A program made the translations under genes and the position numbers. A stretch of 53,641 bases of DNA from Saprospiraceae bacterium (GTDB taxonomy: Bacteria; Bacteroidota; Bacteroidia; Chitinophagales; Saprospiraceae), in the NCBI GenBank assembly GCA_026982695.1, contig JALSGS010000038.1, positions 1 to 53,641 of the forward strand. The letters run 5' to 3'. This document shows positions 19,677-29,276 of the stretch, one piece after another. Within the stretch, counting starts at the first letter, position 1, and each line of letters starts with the position of its first letter. The notes under the pieces were generated by a model. It saw nothing but the letters and a program-made list of their open reading frames with translations. It did no database searches and was not told the DNA's origin.

Positions 19677-19832
19677 ATGAAAAGAACATACCAGCCCTCG
19701 CGCAGGAAGCGCGTCAATAAACACGGTTTTCGCGAACGCATGAGCAGCAAGAATGGACGAAAAGTTTTAGCTCGCCGCCGTGCCAAGGGGCGCCACAAGC
19801 TCACTGTATCTGAGGAAAAACGCCTCAAGTAA
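19677..19832 (+). CDS. rpmH: 50S ribosomal protein L34
   Basis: A 51-residue, strongly basic protein beginning [12 protein letters not shown], then a NKHGFRERM segment and [19 protein letters not shown]. This is the complete L34 signature, and the length is normal for Bacteroidota. It is a component of the large ribosomal subunit. It has its own promoter just upstream and a strong hairpin 36 bases after the stop, so it is transcribed alone. No rnpA gene follows, unlike the classic rpmH-rnpA arrangement; polA follows instead. Confidence 0.97.
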   Translation: MKRTYQPSRRKRVNKHGFRERMSSKNGRKVLARRRAKGRHKLTVSEEKRLK

Positions 19833-19867
19833 TACATATACACGACTTTGCGATCTCATTAATAGAT

Positions 19868-19904
19868 CAAATGCCGGATTGTGCCCAGCGCAGTCCGGCA
19901 TTTG
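19868..19904 (+). terminator. Hairpin terminator after rpmH
   Basis: CAAATGCCGGA (19868-19878) pairs with TCCGGCATTTG (19894-19904), 11 perfect base pairs plus a wobble and a T-A pair toward the loop. The 3' flank is CTGTTGG, resembling the flank of the ftsH terminator. Confidence 0.75.
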
Positions 19905-19995
19905 CTGTTGGCCTGATCGGCGAGCTGTAGGCCTTCCAGCAAAAAAGTGGGCTACGTATCTTGCCGTGGCTACTTACTGAAGAAAGTACACCACC

Positions 19996-22794
19996 ATGGC
20001 TGAAAAAAAACTATTTCTCCTCGATGGGCATGCACTTATCTATCGCGCGCACTACGCCTTCATCAGCAGACCTTTAATCAACTCAAAAGGCATCAACACC
20101 TCAGCCATAGTGGGCTTCGTTCGTACCTTGTGGGATATATTGCAACATCAAAGACCCACACACATTGCCGTCGTATTTGACCCCTCCACACCCACCTTCC
20201 GCAACCAGCTGTACAAAGCCTATAAAGCCAATCGCGACGCCCAACCCGAAGATATTACTATAGCCATTCCCTACATCCAAGAAATCATCAAGGCCTTCCA
20301 CATCCCCGTTATAGTAGTAGATGAATACGAGGCTGACGACGTAATTGGTACACTAGCTAAACAAGCCGAAAAGCAGACCTACGAAGTCTATATGGTCACC
20401 CCTGATAAAGACTTTGGCCAACTGGTCGATGAGAAGATCTTCATGTACAAGCCTTCACGAAAAGGAAACGGAGTAGAAATATGGGGTGTACCCGAAGTAT
20501 TGGAAAACTGGCAAGTGCAACGCGTAGATCAAGTGCGCGACATACTCGCACTAGCTGGTGATGCTTCCGACAATATTCCCGGTGTACCGGGCATTGGCCC
20601 CAAAACAGCTGCCAAACTCATCCAGCAATATGGCTCTGTAGAAAACCTGCTCGAACACGTACATGAACTAAAGGGCAAATTGCGCGAACGCCTCGAGCAA
20701 TATGGACAACAAGCTCTGTTATCTAAAAAGCTAGCCACTATCATCACAGATGTACCCGTACAATTTGCCCCCAAGCGCTTCGAGCTGGCTCCACCCGATC
20801 GGCAACGGCTGGCCGAACTGTTTAGAGAATTGGAATTCCGCACATTAGCAACTCAAATTTTAGGTGAGCAAGCCTCTGACGACGAAGCCATTCCCACAGC
20901 TGCACCCAGTGTACAGGGCACCCTCTTCGATGCCCAAAGCCCCAACTCTTCATTGCCCCCCCAACACTCCGTAGCCGAACACAACATTCATACCGTAGCC
21001 CACAACTACCACATCGCTCAAACAGCAGAAGCCCATCATCAGCTGATCGCACTACTCAAACAGTATCCGCGCTTTGCCTTTGACACTGAAACCACTGAGC
21101 TAGATCCCAACAAAGCCGAATTAGTGGGGATGTCTTTTGCCGTCAGAGCCCACGAAGCCTGGTATGTCCCCTTACCGCCAGATGGCCCAACCCGACAAGC
21201 CATACTCGAACGCTTTCGCCCTCTATTCGAGAATGAGCATATCGCCAAAGTAGGCCAAAACATCAAGTACGATGCCCTAATGCTCAAGTGGCAAGGTATC
21301 AACCTGCGGGGCACCTTCTACGACACCATGATTGCCCACTACCTACTCGAACCCGATCTGCGACACAATCTCGACTACCTAGCCGAAACCTATCTCAAGT
21401 ACCAACCAGTAAGCATAGAGACACTCATTGGCAAAAAGGGCAAAAAACAGCTCAGCATGCGGCAAGTTCCCGTGGAACAAGTCGCCCCTTATGCCGCCGA
21501 AGACGCCGACATCACCTGGCAACTGCACGAGCTGCTGTTCAAACGCCTGGAAGAAGAAGCCCTTAGCAACCTCTATTTTCAAATTGAGGAACCGCTGATC
21601 AAGGTCTTAGTCGATATGGAATATGCCGGCATCAAGCTGGACATCGACTTCCTCAATCAGTACGCTACAAAGCTGAATCAAAAACTCCAACAGATAGAAG
21701 CACGTATCTACGAACTGGCCGGCCTGCACTTCAACATAGCTTCACCCAAACAGGTAGGACGAATTTTGTTCGAAAAGCTCAAACTCCCCTATCGCTGGCG
21801 CAAAACCCGCACAGGCCAATACAGCACTGACGAAGAAAAGCTCAGCGAACTGGCCAAACAACATGAAATTGCCAAAGCAATACTCGAGTATCGCCAATTG
21901 GCCAAACTCAAAAGCACCTACATAGATGCCCTGCCCCCCTTGGTCAACCCACGCACGGGCCGCATCCATAGCTCTTTCAATCAAACAGTAGCCGCCACAG
22001 GCCGCCTCAGCTCCAACAACCCCAATTTGCAAAACATACCCATCCGCACAGAAGAAGGCCGCCAAATCCGCCGAGCATTTGTACCTCGACAGCCCGACTG
22101 GTGGTTCCTATCGGCTGATTACTCGCAGATTGAGCTGCGCATCATTGCTGCCATTAGTGGCGACAAAGGCATGATCGAAGACTTTCGCAAAGGTCTCGAC
22201 ATCCACCGCGCTACCGCCGCACGCGTCTTCGACGTACCCTACGAGGAAGTGACACCTGAACAACGCCGACGTGCCAAAACCGTCAACTTCAGTATCATCT
22301 ACGGCGCTGGCGCCACCAACCTCTCGCGCCAACTGGATATCAAGCGCTCTGAAGCACAAAAGCTCATCGAGCAGTACTTCAAAAAATATCCAGGCCTTAA
22401 GGATTATATGGATCGCACCGTGGCCTTCGCCCGCGAACATGGCTATGTCACTACTTTGCTGGGACGCCGCCGCTATCTGCGCGATATCAACTCGCGCAAC
22501 TCCCTAGCTCGATCCAATGCCGAACGCATGGCCATCAATACGCCCATCCAGGGCACTGCCGCCGACATGATCAAACTGGCCATGATCGCCATCCATCAAG
22601 TGCTGCAGCAAATGCATGCCCAAACCGCCATGGTATTGCAAGTACACGACGAACTCGTCTTCGATCTGCCTGATGAGGAACGCGGGCAAGTGCACCAACT
22701 CGTGATCGACAAAATGAAAAATGCCCTACCCGATCTAGACGTTCCCATCTTGGTAGAAACCGGCATCGGCAAAAATTGGCTCGAAGCTCATTGA
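19996..22794 (+). CDS. polA: DNA polymerase I
   Basis: A 932-residue polymerase with all three domains. The 5' nuclease domain (1 to about 290) shows LDGHALIYRAH, DPSTPTFRN, DEYEADDVIGTLA and the GIGPKTA helix-hairpin-helix. The 3'-5' exonuclease (about 350-520) keeps its metal ligands in FDTETTEL (near 361), in the GQNIKYDA segment and in YAAEDADIT, so proofreading should be active; many bacterial PolA proteins have lost it. The polymerase domain shows motif A DYSQIELRI, motif B RRRAKTVNFSIIYG and motif C QVHDELVF. Roles: Okazaki fragment maturation and repair. A gene-free stretch of 695 bases follows. Confidence 0.98.
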   Translation: MAEKKLFLLDGHALIYRAHYAFISRPLINSKGINTSAIVGFVRTLWDILQHQRPTHIAVVFDPSTPTFRNQLYKAYKANRDAQPEDITIAIPYIQEIIKAFHIPVIVVDEYEADDVIGTLAKQAEKQTYEVYMVTPDKDFGQLVDEKIFMYKPSRKGNGVEIWGVPEVLENWQVQRVDQVRDILALAGDASDNIPGVPGIGPKTAAKLIQQYGSVENLLEHVHELKGKLRERLEQYGQQALLSKKLATIITDVPVQFAPKRFELAPPDRQRLAELFRELEFRTLATQILGEQASDDEAIPTAAPSVQGTLFDAQSPNSSLPPQHSVAEHNIHTVAHNYHIAQTAEAHHQLIALLKQYPRFAFDTETTELDPNKAELVGMSFAVRAHEAWYVPLPPDGPTRQAILERFRPLFENEHIAKVGQNIKYDALMLKWQGINLRGTFYDTMIAHYLLEPDLRHNLDYLAETYLKYQPVSIETLIGKKGKKQLSMRQVPVEQVAPYAAEDADITWQLHELLFKRLEEEALSNLYFQIEEPLIKVLVDMEYAGIKLDIDFLNQYATKLNQKLQQIEARIYELAGLHFNIASPKQVGRILFEKLKLPYRWRKTRTGQYSTDEEKLSELAKQHEIAKAILEYRQLAKLKSTYIDALPPLVNPRTGRIHSSFNQTVAATGRLSSNNPNLQNIPIRTEEGRQIRRAFVPRQPDWWFLSADYSQIELRIIAAISGDKGMIEDFRKGLDIHRATAARVFDVPYEEVTPEQRRRAKTVNFSIIYGAGATNLSRQLDIKRSEAQKLIEQYFKKYPGLKDYMDRTVAFAREHGYVTTLLGRRRYLRDINSRNSLARSNAERMAINTPIQGTAADMIKLAMIAIHQVLQQMHAQTAMVLQVHDELVFDLPDEERGQVHQLVIDKMKNALPDLDVPILVETGIGKNWLEAH

Positions 22795-23489
22795 TCGCAC
22801 TCGCCACACATGACATTTTGACCATACATAAGCGCAAAAACTGACTTATTGACACTGAAAACTGAAAAAACCAGCTAAAAAGGCCGAACCCTTCCCCCTT
22901 GGCATACCGATTGAACAAAATGCGGCAGACTACCTAATTTAATTACCCAAATTAGCATACGCTACTACTCGAGTGCTTCATGAAATGTGAAGCCCAATGC
23001 CACCTTTCCACTACAGCGTTATGCACAGGAAAGGAAGGGGTTGAGTTGTGTCAAAAGCTCTTAAAATAAAAACACAGCTAGCGCTTTGTGGAGGATATGG
23101 CTATCCATAAAGCAATAAAATACAAACAGCTACGAGCACCCAGTATACTTCTTTATTTAGAAGATAGCTAAACATCCATAAGAGCTCACTATTAAAGATT
23201 CGGTCACCCATTTATGAACACAAAAAACACGCACAATAACAAACTTATGAACAAAAAGTTACGTATCAATTAATTAAATCAACCAATAAAAACACCGAAC
23301 AAAGCAAACATTTTTTCTTTAAGACGCGCAAACGCCCCTCCGCCTCGTTAAGGCTCGACTAGCTCATGCGTGCAAACAAAATGCAAAAGCGGTATATTGC
23401 AAATACGCCACATTCCGATAGTCGAGCCCATCACATATGCGCTAGCCATCAAATTGAAATTGGCTGAGCAGATGTGAAAAAGTTTTGCC
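22795..23489. other. Long AT-rich gene-free region with DnaA-box-like words
   Basis: 695 bases with no credible ORF on either strand. It contains one perfect DnaA box TTATGCACA (23019-23027) and three one-mismatch versions, TTATTGACA (22846-22854) and TTATGAACA twice (23212-23220, 23245-23253), all in the same orientation. They are followed by an AT-rich stretch at about 23265-23330. Further right are the 10-base inverted repeats GGCTCGACTA (23352-23361) and TAGTCGAGCC (23419-23428), separated by 57 bases. This could be a replication-origin region or an unannotated regulatory or RNA locus; origin status is only a hypothesis. Confidence 0.35.
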
Positions 23490-23819
23490 ATGAATAGAAC
23501 GATGAAGCTATTGCCAGATATCTCTTCCTTGACTCAAGCTATTGCATACGTAGAGCAATTGGGCTTTACACATGAGTTTGTAGCTGTGGAAGAAGGCATG
23601 AAAGATCTGGTCACCAAAAAGGTGTATGCACCGGAATCGTTGGTCATCAAAGATGTATTCCGATTTGAAGGATACACCGACCCCGACGACCTGTCGGTAC
23701 TCTATGTGCTCGAAGCCTCCGATGGAGTGCGCGGATGGGTATCTGATGCCTATGGCCCATATGCCTCTCCAGTTCTAGCCGAGCACCTCGACAAAATGAA
23801 ATACGAACCTGAAAACTGA
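23490..23819 (+). CDS. Small conserved Bacteroidota protein
   Basis: A 109-residue acidic soluble protein. The pattern of a predicted helix [14 protein letters not shown], a [15 protein letters not shown] strand-turn and then [24 protein letters not shown] matches a short family widespread in Bacteroidota. That family is often mislabelled phosphoribosylpyrophosphate synthetase, but it has no PRPP-binding loop, so I do not accept that name. Function unknown. It lies 17 bases before dnaJ on the same strand and is probably co-transcribed with the chaperone gene. A second in-frame ATG at codon 5 is an alternative start. Confidence 0.85.
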   Translation: MNRTMKLLPDISSLTQAIAYVEQLGFTHEFVAVEEGMKDLVTKKVYAPESLVIKDVFRFEGYTDPDDLSVLYVLEASDGVRGWVSDAYGPYASPVLAEHLDKMKYEPEN

Positions 23820-23836
23820 AGAATGCAAAAACCACT

Positions 23837-24832
23837 ATGAAGTATAAAGACTATTACGCCATACTGGGAGTGGACAAAAATGCTTCCGACAAGGAAATCA
23901 AGAAAGCCTATCGGAAGCTGGCTGCCAAATACCACCCGGACAAAAACCCGGGCAATAAAGAAGCCGAAGAAAAATTTAAAGACATCAACGAAGCTTTCCA
24001 GGTACTGAGCGATCCGGAAAAGCGAAAAAAATACGACACGCTCGGTGCCAACTGGGAAGCCTTTGAACAGGGCGGATTCGACTGGTCGCAGTACGCTGGC
24101 CAAGGTGGACCTAGTGGTCAAGGAGGGTATACCTTCGTTTTTGAAGGTGATCCATCCGAGTTCTTTGGCGGTAGCGGCAGCGGTGGATTCTCAGATTTCT
24201 TTGAAATGTTCTTTGGCCGCGGTGCACGTGGTGGTGCCGATCCTTTCGAAGCCTTTATGAGGCAGCAGCGCAGCGGCGGCCGCCAAACTCGCGCACGGCG
24301 AGGACAAGATATACAGGCTGAACTGCCTATTACTTTAGAAGAGGCCTACCACGGCAGCACGCGCACTTTTGAGCTCGACGGCCAAAAATTGCGTATTAAA
24401 ATCAAACCAGGCACTCATGATGGGCAAAAATTGCGTATCAAAGGTAAAGGACGCCCTGGCATAGGGGGCGGCGCGGCAGGTGACTTGTATCTGATCTTAC
24501 GCCTGCAACCACACCCCATTTACCAACGAGAAGGCGACAACCTCATTGTCGATAAACACATCGACTTATACACCGCTGTGTTAGGTGGTAAAATAGAAGT
24601 ACCAACCCTCAGTGGCCCCATCAAGGTCAATGTGCCTAAAGGGACAAGCTCAGGCAAAGTGCTGCGTATTCGTGGCAAGGGCATGCCCAAAAAAGATCAG
24701 CCTAGCCAATACGGCGACCTGCTGGTGCGCATACATGTAGACATGCCTACGCAACTAACAGCCGAAGAAGAGGCACTATTCAAACAGCTCAAAGAGCTAC
24801 ACGAGCGCAAGCAAAAAGGTGCCTACGCATAA
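23837..24832 (+). CDS. DnaJ-type co-chaperone, CbpA class
   Basis: A 331-residue class B J-protein. The J domain occupies 1-70 with YHPDKNPG (the HPD that stimulates DnaK ATPase is near residue 33). A Gly/Phe-rich and Gly/Ser-rich linker spans about 75-150. The C-terminal substrate-binding domains run from about 155, with [33 protein letters not shown] and a matching [19 protein letters not shown]. The zinc-finger CxxCxGxG repeats of true DnaJ are absent, hence CbpA-like rather than DnaJ. It delivers substrates to DnaK. Its position just before clpB suggests a disaggregation pair. Confidence 0.95.
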   Translation: MKYKDYYAILGVDKNASDKEIKKAYRKLAAKYHPDKNPGNKEAEEKFKDINEAFQVLSDPEKRKKYDTLGANWEAFEQGGFDWSQYAGQGGPSGQGGYTFVFEGDPSEFFGGSGSGGFSDFFEMFFGRGARGGADPFEAFMRQQRSGGRQTRARRGQDIQAELPITLEEAYHGSTRTFELDGQKLRIKIKPGTHDGQKLRIKGKGRPGIGGGAAGDLYLILRLQPHPIYQREGDNLIVDKHIDLYTAVLGGKIEVPTLSGPIKVNVPKGTSSGKVLRIRGKGMPKKDQPSQYGDLLVRIHVDMPTQLTAEEEALFKQLKELHERKQKGAYA

Positions 24833-24860
24833 GGGACATGACGATTACTGTAACACCAAA

Positions 24861-25007
24861 ATGCATCGTGCTATGTGGATCGACACATTATTGTGGAGTG
24901 TAGTACTCTCCGCATTATTACTATTAGGTATTTGGCTGCCTCCTTTATTTGGAATGGCAGTCAATATGGAACTCATCGTCCCGGTCAAAGAAGCCCAACG
25001 CAAATAA
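24861..25007 (+). CDS. Possible small single-pass membrane protein
   Basis: A 48-codon ORF from the ATG at 24861 (a longer version from 24819 would overlap dnaJ). It predicts one hydrophobic helix rich in leucine (WSVVLSALLLLGIWLPPLFG) followed by a short charged tail. It sits between dnaJ and clpB on the same strand with 28 bases to dnaJ. I do not recognise it. The gap could equally be non-coding leader for clpB. Confidence 0.3.
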   Translation: MHRAMWIDTLLWSVVLSALLLLGIWLPPLFGMAVNMELIVPVKEAQRK

Positions 25008-25090
25008 TTATCACACAATGGCCAAAAGTGGCCCATTTTGCCGAAAGGCCAATTCAACTCAAATAGTAAACTCTAAAAAGAAAAGATATT

Positions 25091-27739
25091 ATGAATCTGA
25101 ACAACTTCACGATAAAATCGCAAGAAGTAGTGCAACGGGCCCAACAAATAGCTATGGCCCAAAGCAATCCCAACATCGAAGTGGGGCACTTACTCAAGGC
25201 TCTATTTGAAGTAGATGAAACAGTAGTGCCTTTTGTGTTCCGCAAGCTGGGTGCCGATCTCAACATGGTCAAGCAAGCACTTGACCGCATTGTGGAAAGC
25301 TATCCCAAGGCCAGTGGTGGCGAAGCTGGCAAGTACCTGTCGCGTCCAGCCAACGAAGTGTTGCAAAAGGCCAATGCACTGGCCCGCGAGCTTAAAGACG
25401 AATACGTGGCCTTAGAGCACCTGCTGCTAGCCATGATCAGTGTGAGTGATCCCGTAGCGCAGATGCTCAAAGACAGCGGCCTGACGGAAAAAGAACTCAA
25501 AGTAGCAGTGCAAGAATTGCGCAAAGGTGGGCGTGTCACTTCGGCCAGCGCCGAAAATACCTACGATGCCTTGAGCAAATACGCCACCAACCTCAACGAG
25601 CGAGCCCGAACGGGCAAACTCGACCCAGTGATCGGGCGCGAAGAAGAAATTCGCCGCGTATTGCACATCCTAGCCCGCCGCACCAAGAACAATCCCATTT
25701 TGGTGGGTGAGCCGGGTGTAGGTAAAACGGCTATCGTCGAAGGTTTGGCACATCGCATTGTCAATGGCGACGTGCCCGAGGACTTGCGCGAAAAAGAAAT
25801 CTGGGCCCTCGACATGGGTTCACTCATCGCTGGGGCTAAGTATCAGGGTGAATTTGAAGAGCGACTCAAAGCCGTAGTCAACGAAGTCACTTCGTCGGAA
25901 GGGAGCATCATCCTGTTTATCGACGAAATTCACACGCTGGTAGGTGCAGGACGCAGCCAAGGCGCAATGGACGCCGCCAATATCCTGAAACCCGCCTTGG
26001 CACGTGGCGAGCTGCGCGCCATTGGTGCCACTACGTTGGCTGAATACCAAAAATACTTCGAAAACGACAAAGCCCTGGAGCGCCGCTTCCAGATGGTCTT
26101 GGTCGATGAGCCTTCACCCGAAGATGCCATTTCCATCTTGCGTGGGCTTAAAGAGCGCTACGAGACCTATCACAAAGTGCGTATCAAAGACGAAGCCATT
26201 GTAGCGGCTGTACAGCTGTCGCACCGCTACATCACCGATCGGCATTTGCCCGACAAGGCCATCGACCTCATCGACGAGGCTGCCGCCAAACTGCGCCTCG
26301 AGATGAACTCGATGCCCGAAGAGCTCGACGAAGTAGAACGCCGAATCCGTCAGCTCGAGATCGAAAAAGCTGCCCTCCAACGCGAAGGCGATGACGCCAA
26401 GCTCAAAAAGATCAACGAAGAGCTGGCTAACCTCGAAGAGCGCCGCAGCCAACTGCGTGCCCAATGGGAAGCAGAACGCGAAGTAGTGCTCGGGTTGCAA
26501 CAAGCTAAAGAAGAACTCGAGCAACTCAAGCTCGAAAGCCAACGCGCTGAGCGCGAAGGCAACTTCAACCGCGCCGCAGAAATCCGCTACGGCAAAATAC
26601 CAGAAGTGCAAAAGCGCATCGAAGAGCTCACCACACGTCTCGAAGAGATGAAAAAAGAAGGCAAGCTGCTGGTGAAAGACGAAGTCGATGCCGAAGACGT
26701 AGCGGAAATCGTCAGTAAGTGGACGGGCATCCCCGTCAGCAAGATGATGCAGAGCGAGCGCGAAAAACTGCTACACCTTGAAGAAGAGCTACACAAACGC
26801 GTAGTTGGTCAGGACGAAGCCGTGCAAGCCGTAGCAGATGCCATCCGTCGGGCACGTACGGGGCTGGCCAATGAAAAGCGCCCCATTGGTTCGTTCCTCT
26901 TCCTTGGGACGACTGGTGTGGGTAAAACAGAATTAGCCAAGGCACTGGCCGAATACTTGTTCGACGACGAAAGCATGATGACGCGCATCGACATGAGTGA
27001 ATACCAAGAGCGGCACAGTGTGTCGCGCCTCATCGGTGCCCCTCCGGGTTATGTGGGCTACGACGAAGGCGGCCAACTTACCGAAGCGGTGCGCCGCAAG
27101 CCCTACAGTGTCATCTTGCTCGATGAGATCGAAAAAGCACATCCCGATGTATTCAACATCTTGCTCCAAGTGCTCGAAGATGGCCGACTGACTGACAACA
27201 AGGGTCGTGTGGCCAACTTCCGCAACACGATCATCATCATGACGTCGAACCTCGGCAGCGACATCATCCGCGAGCGCTTTGAGCATTTGCCGAAAGGCCA
27301 AGAAGAAGAAGTATACGAGCGGACACGCAACGAGGTGTTCGAGCTGCTCAAGCGCAGCTTACGCCCCGAGTTTCTCAACCGCATCGACGAGATCATCATG
27401 TTCCGTCCGCTGGCGCAAGACGATATTCGCCAGATTGCTACACTGCAATTGCGTGGAGTGGCTCAGACGCTGGCCAAACAAGACATTCACTTTAGCTGGA
27501 CAGAGGCCGCTGTCGACTGGCTGGCTAAAGAAGGCTACCATCCCGAATTTGGCGCGCGGCCACTTAAGCGGCTCATCCAACGCAAGGTGCTCAACGAATT
27601 GTCGAAAGCAATCTTGCGGGGGGATGTACAACCTAAAGGCCACGTCGTACTCGACATTTTTGACGACAAGGTCGTCTTCCGAAGCCCAAGACCGGGTGAA
27701 AAAGTGGCGGCCGAAGCCGAGACAGAAAGTGTACAGTAA
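25091..27739 (+). CDS. clpB: ATP-dependent disaggregase ClpB
   Basis: An 882-residue Hsp100 protein that extracts polypeptides from aggregates together with DnaK and a J-protein. The N-domain (1-145) contains two Clp repeats ([11 protein letters not shown] and [11 protein letters not shown]). The first AAA+ module has Walker A GEPGVGKT near 207, a [21 protein letters not shown] pore-loop region and [12 protein letters not shown]. The long charged coiled-coil M-domain at about 410-530 separates ClpB from ClpC/ClpA. The second AAA+ module has GTTGVGKT near 612 and the SAPPGYVGY-type pore loop as GAPPGYVGY. Length and motifs are complete. A canonical terminator follows 12 bases after the stop. 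Confidence 0.98.
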   Translation: MNLNNFTIKSQEVVQRAQQIAMAQSNPNIEVGHLLKALFEVDETVVPFVFRKLGADLNMVKQALDRIVESYPKASGGEAGKYLSRPANEVLQKANALARELKDEYVALEHLLLAMISVSDPVAQMLKDSGLTEKELKVAVQELRKGGRVTSASAENTYDALSKYATNLNERARTGKLDPVIGREEEIRRVLHILARRTKNNPILVGEPGVGKTAIVEGLAHRIVNGDVPEDLREKEIWALDMGSLIAGAKYQGEFEERLKAVVNEVTSSEGSIILFIDEIHTLVGAGRSQGAMDAANILKPALARGELRAIGATTLAEYQKYFENDKALERRFQMVLVDEPSPEDAISILRGLKERYETYHKVRIKDEAIVAAVQLSHRYITDRHLPDKAIDLIDEAAAKLRLEMNSMPEELDEVERRIRQLEIEKAALQREGDDAKLKKINEELANLEERRSQLRAQWEAEREVVLGLQQAKEELEQLKLESQRAEREGNFNRAAEIRYGKIPEVQKRIEELTTRLEEMKKEGKLLVKDEVDAEDVAEIVSKWTGIPVSKMMQSEREKLLHLEEELHKRVVGQDEAVQAVADAIRRARTGLANEKRPIGSFLFLGTTGVGKTELAKALAEYLFDDESMMTRIDMSEYQERHSVSRLIGAPPGYVGYDEGGQLTEAVRRKPYSVILLDEIEKAHPDVFNILLQVLEDGRLTDNKGRVANFRNTIIIMTSNLGSDIIRERFEHLPKGQEEEVYERTRNEVFELLKRSLRPEFLNRIDEIIMFRPLAQDDIRQIATLQLRGVAQTLAKQDIHFSWTEAAVDWLAKEGYHPEFGARPLKRLIQRKVLNELSKAILRGDVQPKGHVVLDIFDDKVVFRSPRPGEKVAAEAETESVQ

Positions 27740-27751
27740 ATTCACAAATAG

Positions 27752-27779
27752 GCCGCCTCAACACGGGGCGGCTTTTTTT
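27752..27779 (+). terminator. Intrinsic terminator of clpB
   Basis: GCCGCCTC (27752-27759) pairs with GGGGCGGC (27765-27772) around an AACAC loop and is followed by seven T. This is the most canonical rho-independent terminator in the window. Confidence 0.92.
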
Positions 27780-27800
27780 ATCACCCAAAATTGAAAAGCG

Positions 27801-28055
27801 ATGTTTCGAAATATTGCATTCTACGACAACCTGACCGAACATCTTTTCTCTCCGTGGTGGATGTATTTGCTCATCGGCATCAACTTCGTACTGATGGCGG
27901 TGCTCATCTTCATCTTCCCAGAGCTATTGGCATACCTCATCGCAGCTTTTTTATTGCTCAATGGGCTATTGCTCATTGGATTAGCTTTTCAAATACGTCG
28001 GCTCAAGAAAAATTACGAGCGATGGAGAGGCCAATATTGGATCGAAGTGGAATAA
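27801..28055 (+). CDS. Small two-helix membrane protein, function unknown
   Basis: An 84-residue protein with two hydrophobic helices (about 21-40 and 42-63) and a basic, aromatic C-terminal tail (RRLKKNYERWRGQYW). It starts 21 bases after the clpB terminator. No family recognised. The next gene follows within 42 bases on the same strand and may be co-transcribed. Confidence 0.65.
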   Translation: MFRNIAFYDNLTEHLFSPWWMYLLIGINFVLMAVLIFIFPELLAYLIAAFLLLNGLLLIGLAFQIRRLKKNYERWRGQYWIEVE

Positions 28056-28097
28056 GTGCAGCAGCACCCCATTTTACTACCCCTTAAACATATAGCC

Positions 28098-28454
28098 ATG
28101 AAATCTATCGTCCCTTTCCGATTAATAGAGGACTTGTCAGATGTGCTCGAGGCCTTCGAAGACCAATACTATCAGGCGCAAATGCCTTACCTGGCAAGTG
28201 ACCTGCTCGAGCTGGGGTTGCGCCCCTCGGAAATAATAGAAGCAGTGCGGCGAGCTATAGCTGCGTGTGAATACGGTGGGCTGCGCCCCAAACACCACTT
28301 CCTGCCAGTGTACAGTGCCCGAAAAGGCATGATGATTCGCGATTGCAAACTCACGCAACTGGGCTATGCACTTACCATGCTCAACGCATCGCCCCACCAC
28401 CCCCAAATAGCTCAATGGCAATTGCGCGTACTGCAGCGCTACCTAGAACGCTGA
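28098..28454 (+). CDS. Conserved-looking protein of unknown function
   Basis: A 118-residue soluble protein, mostly helical by inspection (LIEDLSDVLEAFEDQYY, DLLELGLRPSEIIEAVRRAI) followed by a KHHFLPVYS segment and a LTQLGYALTMLNA helix. I do not recognise the family. The ATG at 28098 is preferred to a GTG at 28056 that directly abuts the previous stop. A strong hairpin follows 15 bases after its stop. Confidence 0.7.
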   Translation: MKSIVPFRLIEDLSDVLEAFEDQYYQAQMPYLASDLLELGLRPSEIIEAVRRAIAACEYGGLRPKHHFLPVYSARKGMMIRDCKLTQLGYALTMLNASPHHPQIAQWQLRVLQRYLER

Positions 28455-28468
28455 GCAAACTGCAAATT

Positions 28469-28503
28469 ACATGCGCCATCGGTACAGTATTGATGGCGCA
28501 TGT
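28469..28503 (+). terminator. Strong hairpin terminator
   Basis: ACATGCGCCATC (28469-28480) and GATGGCGCATGT (28492-28503) form 12 perfect base pairs around an 11-base loop, followed by TTGCTTTGCG. It lies just after the stop at 28454 and before comF. Confidence 0.75.
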
Positions 28504-28557
28504 TTGCTTTGCGAAAAAGATGTGTTAATTTAGCAATACACCGATCCACCATACCTT

Positions 28558-29253
28558 ATGGCTCCACTTCGATGGTTACAGCAACTGCTCGACGTAGCCC
28601 TCCCCAACATCTGCCCAGGCTGCACCCAACACCGACCACCGCGAGGGCAATGGTTGTGCCTGAGTTGTGAGGCTCGCTTGCCCCTCACCGACTTCCATCG
28701 CTTTAGCGAAAATCGCGTTACCGACAGATTATGGGGGCGCATCCCACTTGAAGCAGCTACTGCGATGTTGCTCTTCCGTAAAGATGGCATTGCGCAAAAC
28801 CTCATTCACCACCTCAAATACAAAGGCCGACAAGACGTAGGCTACCAATTGGGCAAACGCTATGGGTATTTGTTGCGCCAACAAGCACCTTACCATACCG
28901 TAGATGCCATTGTGCCCGTTCCCCTGCACCTACGCAAACTACAAATGCGCGGCTATAATCAAGCTGCCATTTTTGGGCAAGGTCTGGCTACTACCATGCA
29001 TGTGCCTGTTATTGCCAATGCCCTCCAACGCACGCGCTTCACACAGACGCAGACGCGCAAATCCCTCGACGAACGGATACGCAATGTAACAGGTGCCTTC
29101 TCGCTCAACCAATCCCAAGAGCTCCAAGGCAAACACCTATTACTCGTCGACGATGTGCTTACTACAGGCGCCACGCTGGAAAGCTGTGCTCAGCTACTCT
29201 TATCAGTAGCTGACGTGCGCCTCTCAGTTGCTACCCTTGCCATAGCCTACTGA
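28558..29253 (+). CDS. ComF family phosphoribosyltransferase-like protein
   Basis: A 231-residue ComF-like protein. The N-terminus has two CxxC pairs (CPGC and CLSC, residues about 19-41) that would bind zinc. The rest is a type I phosphoribosyltransferase fold with HHLKYKGR, VPVPLHLRKLQMRGYNQA and the PRPP loop LLLVDDVLTTGAT. ComF proteins take part in uptake and recombination of transforming DNA in some bacteria, but many organisms carry the gene without known competence, so the role here is open. It stands alone between a strong terminator and a convergent minus-strand gene. Confidence 0.92.
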   Translation: MAPLRWLQQLLDVALPNICPGCTQHRPPRGQWLCLSCEARLPLTDFHRFSENRVTDRLWGRIPLEAATAMLLFRKDGIAQNLIHHLKYKGRQDVGYQLGKRYGYLLRQQAPYHTVDAIVPVPLHLRKLQMRGYNQAAIFGQGLATTMHVPVIANALQRTRFTQTQTRKSLDERIRNVTGAFSLNQSQELQGKHLLLVDDVLTTGATLESCAQLLLSVADVRLSVATLAIAY

Positions 29254-29276
29254 ACGAACTCCCACCTTAATTTTTG

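Noticed and set aside
22795-23489. A small ORF such as the 19-codon frame starting at 23215
   Set aside because: Too short, extremely biased composition, no start context, and frames on both strands are interrupted; treated as non-coding.
23490-23819. Phosphoribosylpyrophosphate synthetase annotation
   Set aside because: The protein is only 109 residues and has no PRPP-binding loop; the name is a known misannotation pattern.
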